Source of the DNA: Mucilaginibacter conchicola
Lineage (GTDB): Bacteria > Bacteroidota > Bacteroidia > Sphingobacteriales > Sphingobacteriaceae
Reading direction: 5' to 3'
Length of the DNA stretch: 64,000 nt
Assembly (NCBI RefSeq): GCF_003432115.1
Contig: NZ_QWDC01000001.1
Coordinates: 186,001-250,000, forward strand
The notes beneath the pieces are model-generated. The model saw only the letters and a list, made by a program, of their open reading frames with translations. It was not told where the DNA came from and made no database searches. This document shows positions 9,194 through 16,675 of the stretch, piece by piece. Numbering within the stretch: position 1 is the first letter of the stretch; every line of letters starts with the position of its first letter. The position numbers and the translations under genes were made by a program.

Positions 9194-9565
9194 ATGAGAA
9201 AACTTTTTTTTCTTGCCGCTTTGTTAATTGGCTTAACATCGGCTTCATTTGCACAAACTGTTAAAACAGGCGCCCCAAAAGAAAAAGCCATGGAGTTGCA
9301 AAAAAAGCTTTCTTTGAGCGACAAACAATGCGAAAAGGTAAGTGCCATTTACCAGGAATAGGCTAACAAGTTTGAGGCGATTAAAAAACAGGAAAATGGC
9401 GATAATGCTAAAATGGCAAAAGCGCTGGCCCCTGTTCGTAAAGAAACCATCTCAAAAATTAAAGCACAGTTAACCCCAAAACAAGCGGTTAAATTTGATG
9501 CACTGGTAAAACAGGAACGTTCTAACAACGCAGGCTGGTCTACCGGTTGGTCGGCAGATTCATAA
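9194..9565 (+). pseudogene. Secreted LTxxQ/Spy-like small protein interrupted by an in-frame TAG
   Basis: The frame from ATG 9194 encodes a signal peptide (MRKLFFLAALLIGLTSASFA) and a Lys-rich helical protein with LSLSDKQCEKVSAIYQE, then TAG at 9359-9361. The same frame continues with no shift for 67 more codons, through VRKETISKIKAQLTPKQAVKF, to TAA at 9563-9565. The LTPKQ segment in a small helical periplasmic protein resembles LTxxQ/Spy-type proteins. Either the gene is inactivated by one substitution, or it makes a 55-residue peptide. The coding character of the second half is intact, so the event looks recent. A strong terminator follows 23 bases later. Confidence 0.7.
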
Positions 9566-9588
9566 GCTTAGCTATATTGAATTATATA

Positions 9589-9620
9589 AAAAGCCCCGCT
9601 ACAGAGCGGGGCTTTTATTT
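9589..9620 (+). terminator. Rho-independent terminator
   Basis: AAAAGCCCCGCT at 9589-9600 pairs perfectly with AGCGGGGCTTTT at 9605-9616 around a 4-base loop. It terminates the interrupted small gene. Confidence 0.88.
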
Positions 9621-9703
9621 TAAAGTGTTATAATATTATTGACTGGCGCTTGTATTTTAATTTATACATCTAAATTTACTAAAACCTAATTATCAACTGT
9701 TTC

Positions 9704-9781
9704 TTGAAAAAGATATTGGCAATAGTGATGCTATTTGTACTCCTGTTTAATATGGGTGGGTATATGCTATTGTTCCAATAA
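9704..9781 (+). pseudogene. Remnant: N-terminal fragment of a paralogue of the gene at 57987
   Basis: TTG 9704 opens a 25-codon peptide containing LFNMGGYMLLFQ and ending in TAA at 9779. The protein encoded at 57987 starts with a matching sequence containing LFNAGGYAIIFQ. I count 13 of 25 identical positions with the remaining ones mostly conservative, in register from the first residue. In the intact copy the chain continues for another 160 residues. Here it stops exactly where similarity to a different gene begins (carboxymuconolactone decarboxylase-like, from about 9777), so it is read as a deletion scar. Confidence 0.6.
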
Positions 9782-9938
9782 CGACTTGCCAGGCATTCGC
9801 GGGTTGATGGCTTATCGCCCCGAAACAGAAAGGCCGCTAAACGCCCTTGCTGAAGTTTTGCTTCGCGATGATAACAACACGTTAAGCAGGGGCGAACGTG
9901 AGTTGATAGCTACCTATGTATCGTACTTTCTCGCTGAA
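9777..9938 (+). pseudogene. Remnant: N-terminal part of a CMD/AhpD-like peroxidase-related protein
   Basis: The frame reads NNDLPGIRGLMAYRPETE, then LNALAEVLLRDDNNTLSRGE and RELIATYVSYF. This matches the start of carboxymuconolactone decarboxylase-fold peroxidase-related enzymes, in which the next residues would be the Cys-x-x-Cys active site (as in LNxCxFCxxxH). After YVSYF the similarity ends, and no CxxCxxxH motif follows. The open frame runs on to 10142 without recognisable content. Both the natural start and the catalytic half are missing, so this is a dead fragment joined to the remnant just upstream. Confidence 0.6.
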
Positions 9939-10436
9939 ACTCATATCAATTTTGAAAATACTTGTCCTTCTTTAGACAAGCTACCTACTGATTCTTCGAA
10001 ACCATGTTTGTCGTTTTCCCATGGCAGCTGTATCCTTATCTTACTAAAAATAGAGATAAATATGTGTTTAAACGAAGTTTATCGTCATTCAGTGCTAGAG
10101 CACCGTCTTAAAATACCACACCCGAAAAGTGTTGTCCTTTAATATAACTAAGGTTACTAACACCGCAGCATTTTGCACAGTTATTCAAGAAGCATATGGG
10201 GCAAACACCACTAGAATACCAGCCTTTTAATTAAGAAAATTAAGGCCGTCTCAGTAATCTTCAGCCATCGTCTTTATTGGTCACATTAAGTGATTTAATT
10301 GTGTTTAAGCTAAATAAAACTTGCGTAAACTACCGATAAATTGAACGTTACGGTACGATGGATCACAGAATTATTTCGGAAATGTTTAGCTTTATAATAA
10401 TAACCAAATGCTAAGGCAGAAGGATACCTGAAAACA
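9939..10436. other. Non-coding stretch at the left flank of the island
   Basis: About 500 bases. An open frame continues from the CMD remnant to 10142 with no similarity I recognise. Beyond that no convincing gene, tRNA or hairpin terminator is visible. It contains a short ACGGTAC (10350-10356) that recurs at 29055-29061 near the other island end, which may be coincidence. The left end of the integrated element probably lies in this interval. Confidence 0.5.
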
Positions 10437-10945
10437 ATGTCTGATAAAAACGAACTCAACTGGGAAGATTACGAAGCTATAACCCAATACATTTATGGCG
10501 CACTTGGCGCGCCGTATAATATCAAAGTCAAAGGTTATGGCCGTAATTGTAAAGTCATAGGAAGGTCTAAGGTGGAGCATCAGATAGATGTGCTGACCGA
10601 ACAGTTTGACGGTGAACGCCAATTGCTCACGGCTATCGAATGCAAGTGCTGGGACAAGAAAGTAAATAAGGATGTTGTTATGAAGCTTTCTGAAATCATG
10701 TCAGATGCTGATATGCTAGCGGCATCATCGTTTGTAAAACAGGATTTACTAAAGACACAGTGACCTATGCAGAACACAAGGGTATCAAACTGATGGAACT
10801 GTGGGAAGCCGGAGAAAAAGATGAACACTTCAATAAAACGGTCGAAATCGGGATGTTGAATCTTCATCTTAAGGCATTCGTGTCACGCGGAGTCGCTACC
10901 AGCATAGATATTGGCGGTAAAATAATCACAATTGCTGATGAATAA
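10437..10945 (+). pseudogene. Mrr-like PD-(D/E)xK restriction endonuclease, frameshifted
   Basis: The first frame (from ATG 10437) carries a restriction-endonuclease-like core: HQIDVLTEQ with Asp51 and TAIECKCW with Glu68-Cys-Lys70. At about 10713-10722 the similarity moves to another frame, where GIIVCKTGFTKDTVTYAEHK and GIKLMELWEAGEKDE continue the expected fold up to TAA 10943-10945. One missing base, for example a G in the GCGGC at 10719-10723, restores one continuous protein of about 170 residues. The catalytic residues lie before the shift. The family degrades foreign or modified DNA. As it stands the gene is probably inactive, unless the shift is programmed or a sequencing error. The next frame is in phase after the stop. 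Confidence 0.72.
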
Positions 10946-10957
10946 GAATTGATAAAC

Positions 10958-11296
10958 ATGCACTATGTTAAATTCTCCGACACGAGAGGTAACGTCTTTT
11001 CATTAAGTGAATTCTTGGGCGAGTTTTCTAAAGAATTACAAAACAGAGGGGAATTTTTAAAGACCACGACGATAACCTATCCGCTTAACCGTACATTGCT
11101 CTATAAACAACCGAACGAAGAAATAGCGTTCGACAAAATATCCATCACCGGATACTTTGCGAACATTGATAAAAGCTCTAAAAAATCGTTTACACTGACT
11201 AACCAAGTCTGGATGATCATGAACGAGCTGTTTGATAAAAGAAGATTGACCTTATCAAAGAGCGGCTTAATATTTCATTTACCTTCAGACAATTAA
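10958..11296 (+). CDS. Unknown protein, possibly the separated C-terminal part of the Mrr-like gene
   Basis: 112 residues from ATG 10958 (MHYVKFSDTRGNVFSL); a TTG at 10949 is also open. No family was recognised; it is mixed alpha/beta with Lys-rich stretches. It is in exactly the same frame as the downstream half of the Mrr-like pseudogene, separated only by TAA at 10943. So it may once have been one polypeptide, or it may be a separate gene translated by reinitiation 12 bases after that stop. Confidence 0.5.
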   Translation: MHYVKFSDTRGNVFSLSEFLGEFSKELQNRGEFLKTTTITYPLNRTLLYKQPNEEIAFDKISITGYFANIDKSSKKSFTLTNQVWMIMNELFDKRRLTLSKSGLIFHLPSDN

Positions 11297-11318
11297 ACTG
11301 CAACCTAAAGCCAAACTC

Positions 11319-11726
11319 ATGAATGATGTTCAAGTTACCTACCAAGGAACAACAGTAGAAGAAGTTAAGCCCAATATTCCAGTTGGTGAAGAATATGATT
11401 TTAAACACTATGTATATTTTTCACCTTTCCTGTCAGATATAAATATTGACAGCGAAACAGCTCAGTTTCACGTAAATCTTTCAAGTCAACTGGAAGGAAC
11501 AACCCTCTATTATAGATTTACGACTTTGTCCACTTTTAAATTTTATGAATTCTCCGTGGGGGAAGATCAATACGATCTTTTAAAAGATTACGCACAATTT
11601 AGTTACGTCAAGCACTTCGAGTTATTTAAAGAAAAGTTATCCATTGATCTTCATGAACAGTTGCGTCAACAACTGGACATCGTTCGTAGTGAGCAAGGCG
11701 GCCTGAACGCCATAGAAACCACGTAG
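11319..11726 (+). CDS. Unknown protein of the island
   Basis: 135 residues from ATG 11319, 22 bases after the previous stop, same strand. The content is mostly beta-type with aromatic residues, including EEYDFKHYVYFSPFLSDIN and LEGTTLYYRFTTLSTFKFYE, ending in a helix with LHEQLRQQLDIVRSEQGG. No signal peptide, membrane segment or known domain was recognised. Position suggests it belongs with the restriction-like genes ahead of it; a promoter of its own is not apparent. Confidence 0.55.
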   Translation: MNDVQVTYQGTTVEEVKPNIPVGEEYDFKHYVYFSPFLSDINIDSETAQFHVNLSSQLEGTTLYYRFTTLSTFKFYEFSVGEDQYDLLKDYAQFSYVKHFELFKEKLSIDLHEQLRQQLDIVRSEQGGLNAIETT

Positions 11727-11834
11727 TATTTAGCATCACGCAAATCATGACAACCCGGTTATCATATTATATTTATTGTAGAAAATTGCTTGTCGAGCGA
11801 TATTTAAACCGTCGCACATGTTAATAATATATAA

Positions 11835-11842
11835 TACATTTG
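11835..11842 (+). promoter_or_regulatory. -7 element TACATTTG ahead of the Septu-like pair
   Basis: TACATTTG fits TAnnTTTG. It is 69 bases before the ATG of the ATPase gene, giving a leader of roughly 60 bases. No exact -33 box at ideal spacing was found. Confidence 0.5.
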
Positions 11843-11911
11843 TGAATACACGCAGCACGGACAAAGTGGTAGCGTTGCCGGATTTTAACCATCTTTTTCA
11901 AAACTGATAGC

Positions 11912-13342
11912 ATGCAAATAAAGCCTAATACAAAAAATACGACATCGATATATATCAAATCTTTAGAAATAAAGAATTTGAGAACCTTCGGTGACGTTGT
12001 TTTAGAATTTGAAAAACCCGATGGTACCTTACCTCGCTGGACCCTGATCTTAGGTGACAACGGTATTGGTAAGTCAAGTCTTTTGCAATGTATTGCCTGG
12101 ATGAAACCAGACTTGCCTGACCAGAATGATGACCTTGGGCAAAACATTAAAAAATCAGCTATTGAACCCACAATTAATTTTGAGGAAAATGAAACGTTAG
12201 AGCGGCTTGTCAGGAAAGGGATCAACGTTGAAAAAGAACATACCTTCATCAAGGGAATATTCCTGGGCGGGCATAAACTTCCCGGCAAAAAGCTTCCCAA
12301 AGGAGCGCCCTGGTGCTATTCCAGCATGAAGATCGAGTTGGGTGCTGATCACAAGTTAAAAGACGTCCATCATAAATTCGACACCAACTCGGACGATCTG
12401 TTCCTGACAAACGAGGTTTTTATATTTGCTTACAGCGCTTCCAGAGTATTGGGGAAAGCGAATCTAAATGAAGCTTATATGAAAGACACCATCACCAGCT
12501 TTCTGACGGATTCTACAGTGCTCTACGATGCCGAGGAAGTACTTCATACCATCAATTATGCCGCCTTCGGGGCCGATGAGAATGAAAAAGAAAAGTACCA
12601 AAAATATCTGTCCTCTGTAAAGCAAGCCTTCAAGAGCATTTTGCCAGATATTCAGGCTGAAACAGACATCGAGATCACTACGCCTAAACTCGTCAAAAAT
12701 CAAATTAAACAAGGGGAAATATTAATTACCACCCGGCATGGCAAAAAGATCGCATTCAAAGACTTCAGTCTAGGGTACAAAACGGTAATGTCCTGGATCG
12801 TTGATCTTTCATGGAGGCTATTCAATGAGTTTCCCAAAAGCAAAGACCCTTTTAAAGAACCAGCTATCTGCATCGTTGATGAAGTCGATCTACACCTGCA
12901 TCCTAAATGGCAACGCGATATTATTCAAAACCTATCTGAACACTTTCCCAATATACAATTCATCGCAACTGCGCACAGTCCATTGATGGTGCAAGCTGCC
13001 TTAAGGGAGAACTATGCGGTACTCAGACTGGGACAATCAGGTGTTGATATTCTGAATGAACCAAAAGGGATCGATGGCTGGCGGGTGGATCAGATCCTCA
13101 CCAGTGAATTTTTTGACCTTAAAACATCACGCGGCATCGAATACGAGGAGATGCTGAGAAGGCAGCAAGAGTTGAATCGCATAAAAAAGCCAACCAAAGC
13201 GCAGCGTGAAGAACTGGATGAGCTAACACAAAAAATGACCGAATTCCCAATTGGTGAAAATCCCGAAGAGATAGAGAATAGAAAATTGATCTCCGAAGTG
13301 GTAGAAAAAATCAAAACTAAAAAGATAAAGATTGAACTATGA
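11912..13342 (+). CDS. PtuA-like AAA/SMC-type ATPase of a Septu-like defence system
   Basis: 476 residues. An SMC/OLD-type ATPase head: IKSLEIKNLRTFGDVVLEFE, then Walker A GDNGIGKSS at residues 48-56, Walker B AICIVDEVDLHLHP at about 317-330, and the switch His in TAHSPLMVQAA at about 355. A Lys/Glu-rich helix closes the C-terminus. Its stop overlaps the ATG of an HNH nuclease gene by 4 bases (ATGA at 13339). This ATPase-HNH order and coupling is that of Septu (PtuA-PtuB), an anti-phage system in which the ATPase controls the nuclease. A stand-alone pair with no reverse transcriptase nearby argues against a retron-linked form. The Septu assignment is by architecture and motif, not by search. 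Confidence 0.82.
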   Translation: MQIKPNTKNTTSIYIKSLEIKNLRTFGDVVLEFEKPDGTLPRWTLILGDNGIGKSSLLQCIAWMKPDLPDQNDDLGQNIKKSAIEPTINFEENETLERLVRKGINVEKEHTFIKGIFLGGHKLPGKKLPKGAPWCYSSMKIELGADHKLKDVHHKFDTNSDDLFLTNEVFIFAYSASRVLGKANLNEAYMKDTITSFLTDSTVLYDAEEVLHTINYAAFGADENEKEKYQKYLSSVKQAFKSILPDIQAETDIEITTPKLVKNQIKQGEILITTRHGKKIAFKDFSLGYKTVMSWIVDLSWRLFNEFPKSKDPFKEPAICIVDEVDLHLHPKWQRDIIQNLSEHFPNIQFIATAHSPLMVQAALRENYAVLRLGQSGVDILNEPKGIDGWRVDQILTSEFFDLKTSRGIEYEEMLRRQQELNRIKKPTKAQREELDELTQKMTEFPIGENPEEIENRKLISEVVEKIKTKKIKIEL

Positions 13343-14106
13343 TCCGGATTATCAGACCCGCGGTAATTCCAAAAAAGTTAAAAAATGACGGTCCTGGCCT
13401 GACGAAGGCCAATAACAAGGCATTTCATGACGATGCCGCTAAGTTTTTAAAGGACCTCAAAATCAAGACGGCCGTTTACGGCGCTAAATCTGTTAAAAAA
13501 GCACTAAAAAAAGCACAACATAATAAATGCTGCTTTTGTGAGAAGGAACAGGTCGACGAGTATGGCGCGGTCGAACATTTCCGTCCGAAAAAAGGTTATA
13601 AGATTGACCGAAAGCAGAAGAAAATGACCAAGCCGGGTTATTTCTGGCTCGCCTATGATTGGAGCAATCTTTTCTTTGTCTGCGGGCGTTGTAACACCTC
13701 GTTTAAAGGCAATCTTTTTCCACTTAAAGACGATCTAAAACGTGCGAAATCCCATAAGGATAATGTTGCTGATGAAGTACCTTTACTGTTAGACCCCACA
13801 GGATCAGGGGTTATGGACCCGGAAAGCCACATTTATTTTAAGGACCAGTTTGTCATGTATCATAGCGAGTTCGGCCAAGCTACAATAGACATCTGCGGTT
13901 TGGACCGGGATGAGTTAAATAATAAAAGGGCAAAGCTTATTAAGGATATAGAGGCGCGTATTTGGATATTGTCAGCGCAGGATAGTCATACCCCGCTTCA
14001 GGTCCAATCCGCAAAAAACTATCTCCGGAACTGCCAAACGGAAAGTGCAGAGTTCTCAAGTGTGGCTAAGAATTACCTGTCCCAATTTAATATTGTGACT
14101 ACTTAA
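13339..14106 (+). CDS. PtuB-like HNH endonuclease of a Septu-like defence system
   Basis: 255 residues, starting 4 bases inside the ATPase gene. The zinc-binding HNH core is clear: HNKCCFCEKEQVDEYGAVEH (Cys64, Cys67, His80), FRPK, then NLFFVCGRCNTSFKGN with Cys115 and Cys118. The N-terminal 50 residues are Lys-rich. It resembles TIGR02646-type HNH proteins that act as PtuB effectors, cutting nucleic acid when the system is triggered. It is convergent with the RiPP operon and its TAA overlaps that operon's last stop codon on the other strand. Confidence 0.82.
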   Translation: MIRIIRPAVIPKKLKNDGPGLTKANNKAFHDDAAKFLKDLKIKTAVYGAKSVKKALKKAQHNKCCFCEKEQVDEYGAVEHFRPKKGYKIDRKQKKMTKPGYFWLAYDWSNLFFVCGRCNTSFKGNLFPLKDDLKRAKSHKDNVADEVPLLLDPTGSGVMDPESHIYFKDQFVMYHSEFGQATIDICGLDRDELNNKRAKLIKDIEARIWILSAQDSHTPLQVQSAKNYLRNCQTESAEFSSVAKNYLSQFNIVTT

Positions 14107-14972
14107 GCTATCGGCTCGAGTAGCTTGGTAGTGAATTTTATGCCCGCTTTACTAAGCGTTTTGCAGGTGGAAAAATTTTGTAGCGCGCGGAAGTCAGCCT
14201 CTATATCGGACAGACGATAAGACAAGTGATTGAAGGTGGAATTGTCTGTTTGAGATTGAGCCAAATACTGTTTCATAAAGTTTTGGATGGCCCTGAAAAC
14301 AAAAAATCCGTGTATCACCCCCATCAAGGGGCGCTCCGTGTCACGCCATGGAGAGTAAAAGGTTTCTTTTGAACCGGGTTCGACCAAAATCACCTGTTGT
14401 TGGATAAGGCTTAATTTCAGGTGCATCGCCTCATGTAAGATACCTTCAGCTACCCTTATAGTTGATAAGGGGCTGTCATCCTCGCAGACAGATAAAAATA
14501 TCGTAAAGGGAATCGCGGGGTGGCTGTAACTGGTATCATAATCCGGGCCTTCACTGGCGATCACCTGGATACAGTTGACCAGGCTGGCGATACAAGCGAC
14601 ACACTCTGGTATTTCCGCCAATAGTTCTAAAGCGGCTTTCAGCTTGGTTGCTGCCCGCTGCCTGACCAATTCCCGCTTGTTTAGCGGTAACAATCCGTGT
14701 TCTTCGTAAAATCCGGCTAAGTGGTCTTTATCGGGCGCCTCCAGGTAGATCATGTTGGAGGCGTAAGCAGCGAGAAATTGCTTATCTGTGTCAGACTTAG
14801 TTTGATGCAGGGCGGTTGCAGTAGCATAAGCTAAACGACCGTCTATCTGAATTGACAGTAAGCGTTCGTACTCTAAAGCGACCAGCTTGTTTGTCAACTG
14901 GTTTTCCCAAAGCGGAAACGGTGAACTAAGAAACGCTTTGATGTCTTTCTTCAGCAAATCATCCGGCAGCAT
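14103..14972 (-). CDS. HEXXH-type (aKG-HExxH-like) peptide hydroxylase of the RiPP operon
   Basis: 289 residues. The metal motif HEAMH is at residues 180-184, with His221 in GVIHGF as a plausible third ligand. The all-helical surroundings and the motif position fit the HEXXH proteins found beside radical SAM peptide maturases, some of which are alpha-ketoglutarate-dependent peptide beta-hydroxylases. In FxsB-type maturases a similar domain is fused to the radical SAM protein; here it is separate and keeps the full HEXXH. Its ATG overlaps the preceding oxygenase gene by 14 bases. Inferred role: hydroxylation, or less likely proteolysis, of the precursor encoded at 16676-16864. Confidence 0.75.
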   Translation of the reverse strand: MLPDDLLKKDIKAFLSSPFPLWENQLTNKLVALEYERLLSIQIDGRLAYATATALHQTKSDTDKQFLAAYASNMIYLEAPDKDHLAGFYEEHGLLPLNKRELVRQRAATKLKAALELLAEIPECVACIASLVNCIQVIASEGPDYDTSYSHPAIPFTIFLSVCEDDSPLSTIRVAEGILHEAMHLKLSLIQQQVILVEPGSKETFYSPWRDTERPLMGVIHGFFVFRAIQNFMKQYLAQSQTDNSTFNHLSYRLSDIEADFRALQNFSTCKTLSKAGIKFTTKLLEPIA

Positions 14973-15555
14973 TGAACGTGTAGACTAAAGTGTAACGGGT
15001 AAAATCATGGACGGTGGAAACCGCATGATAGGAATGGTCAGATATTTCAAAGCCAATACCGGTATTGTGCAATGGTCGGACAACTTTCGCGACATCCGAA
15101 GGATTCTTTGTATGAAACAGCATCAGGTAGCCACCGTTTTCGTCTGTCCAGTGGTCATTTAGCTGAATAACCAGTCTGTGGGTTTCCGCACTGCCGATGA
15201 AGTCGTTATGCACCCCCATCCGGTGTCCATTAACCAACTTGTGCGCGGTGATCTCGATGACCTTTAACGGTCGTTCAAATAAATGGCTGAAACGTTCCGC
15301 CAACGCGTCAAGCGTTGCCAAGCTATTGAGGAACCGCAAATGTTCCGGTAGTTCAAGATCCAGTAAGCTGAACTCATACTGCGTATAAAAATCGGTTTCG
15401 GTAAATGACCAGTATGCGTTCGCCTCGAACCAGTCCAGCAATTCACCGGCCTTTCGTTGGCTGAGCGCTTCATTGACACTAAAATGCGGAAATGGCTCCC
15501 GGTTCAATACCGAACTGTGTAAGGGTATATCTATGATCTCAGGCAACGTTTCCAT
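14959..15555 (-). CDS. 2OG-Fe(II) oxygenase of the RiPP operon (YhhC-like)
   Basis: 198 residues. Iron ligands are visible as His116-Asn-Asp118 (RMGVHNDFIG) and His177 (DHSYHAVSTV), with Arg187 (FTRYTLVYTF) placed to bind 2-oxoglutarate, and a jelly-roll strand pattern between them (ETHRLVIQLNDHWTDENGGY). The size and motifs fit the short 2OG oxygenases coded next to cyclophane-forming maturases. Its start overlaps the radical SAM gene by 17 bases. Inferred role: hydroxylating residues of the same peptide, giving the operon two different oxygenase chemistries. Confidence 0.78.
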   Translation of the reverse strand: METLPEIIDIPLHSSVLNREPFPHFSVNEALSQRKAGELLDWFEANAYWSFTETDFYTQYEFSLLDLELPEHLRFLNSLATLDALAERFSHLFERPLKVIEITAHKLVNGHRMGVHNDFIGSAETHRLVIQLNDHWTDENGGYLMLFHTKNPSDVAKVVRPLHNTGIGFEISDHSYHAVSTVHDFTRYTLVYTFNAAG

Positions 15556-16669
15556 ATATCTTCGCTAAAGCGGCTTTCATTTCATCTATCAACAGCATCT
15601 GGTCGGCACAATACACGGATGTATTGTTAAATCCCGTTTCATTTTTCCAGCGGTGCAGTATCATGCCGCCCCCACAAAGGTCGAGATAAGGACATTTCAG
15701 GCACTGGGCAACTGAAGGCCGCTGCATCCTGCGGTATTCTTCAAAATCTTCCGAATACAAGAATGTCGATAGGTCGCCATTTTTGATATTAACCGATTGG
15801 CTGAATTGGTCCGCGCCGTTGAACGCACTTTTCAGTGTGTCGTTCTTAGTGAGTGTGCCATCGGTATCGACGATCAGAATGCCAAAATCCGTAATGCCTA
15901 AACCTTCCTTAGAAACGATCCCGCCCAGCAGCACCTTCAGCATATCATCCAATACCCTGATGGGCAACGGTTCGTGGTCGGCCAGGTAAACCTGAAGTAA
16001 TCGGACCATCCAGTTCCCGTATTCTGTCGAGAATAGCGACCGTTTGCCAAAAGGCAGGCGGTCGTGATTGCCGTCTTTATACAGAAAATCCACACTGGGC
16101 GCGCCTAATGATTTAAAAAAGTAATAAACCTCCGCCGGGTCGGAAAAAGGGTCAACAACGGCTAGCAGGCCGGCATTGAGAAAAAGATGGTCGGGATGTG
16201 CTTTAAGTATCTGATAACCTTTGACCACCTCGTCAAAAGTTCCGCTACCGGTATGGCCGATGCGCCATTGGTCGTGTATTTCTTTCGGACCATCAATGCT
16301 CACCGCAACACTCGCCCGGTATGAGGAGCAAATATCCAACAGTTCCGGCGTGATCAATACGCCATTGGTTTGTATACTGATCGGAAACTCGGGGGATAAA
16401 ACGTTACGCAGTGTGGACAATAGGAATTTTAGCCGTTCCGCGCCTAATAAGAAAGGCTCACCACCATGAAGGACGATGCTGAAAGGCTTACCCTGGAGGT
16501 CAGCCACTTTTTTTAGTTCGCGCGCGGTCGCTTCAATGGTTTCACCCGACATGAACTTGCCCTGGCGGGACCAGTTATCATCGCCCATGTGGTAGACATA
16601 GCAATACGTGCAATTGATATTGCACCTGCTGGCCACCTTGAGTAAAACCGTATCTATGAGCGCTTCCAA
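15539..16669 (-). CDS. Radical SAM/SPASM peptide maturase (FxsB/YhhB-like, probably cyclophane-forming)
   Basis: 376 residues from a TTG at 16669, chosen because it lies 6 bases after the precursor stop with AGGA just before it. The [4Fe-4S] SAM motif is VASRCNINCTYCYVY (Cys16, Cys20, Cys23), followed by MSGETIEATARELKKVA, HGGEP and SISIQTNGVL-type motifs (here FPISIQTNGVLI). The SPASM region has Cys323-x2-Cys326-x5-Cys332 (CLKCPYLDLCGGG) and Cys354. The N-terminus KVASRCNxxCxYCYVY is that of the FxsB/GrrM/YhhB group, whose studied members join an aromatic ring to the beta carbon of a residue two positions on. The exact crosslink here is inferred. Confidence 0.82.
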   Translation of the reverse strand: MEALIDTVLLKVASRCNINCTYCYVYHMGDDNWSRQGKFMSGETIEATARELKKVADLQGKPFSIVLHGGEPFLLGAERLKFLLSTLRNVLSPEFPISIQTNGVLITPELLDICSSYRASVAVSIDGPKEIHDQWRIGHTGSGTFDEVVKGYQILKAHPDHLFLNAGLLAVVDPFSDPAEVYYFFKSLGAPSVDFLYKDGNHDRLPFGKRSLFSTEYGNWMVRLLQVYLADHEPLPIRVLDDMLKVLLGGIVSKEGLGITDFGILIVDTDGTLTKNDTLKSAFNGADQFSQSVNIKNGDLSTFLYSEDFEEYRRMQRPSVAQCLKCPYLDLCGGGMILHRWKNETGFNNTSVYCADQMLLIDEMKAALAKIYGNVA

Positions 16670-16675
16670 TCCTGA

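Noticed and set aside
9939..10142. Open frame continuing past the CMD-like fragment
   Set aside because: No similarity, no initiation signal and an odd composition; it is probably run-on reading from the remnant.
10350..10356. ACGGTAC at 10350-10356 and 29055-29061 as att core repeats bounding the island
   Set aside because: A 7-base match between two stretches of a few hundred bases is expected by chance about once, and flanks do not match; noted only as a lead for the att search.
11912..14106. Retron with PtuAB effectors
   Set aside because: No reverse transcriptase frame or msr/msd-like structured RNA was seen next to the pair.
14103..14972. HEXXH protein as a leader-peptide protease
   Set aside because: Possible in principle, but coupling to a radical SAM maturase and a 2OG oxygenase fits the aKG-HExxH peptide hydroxylase group better; kept as an alternative in the feature entry.
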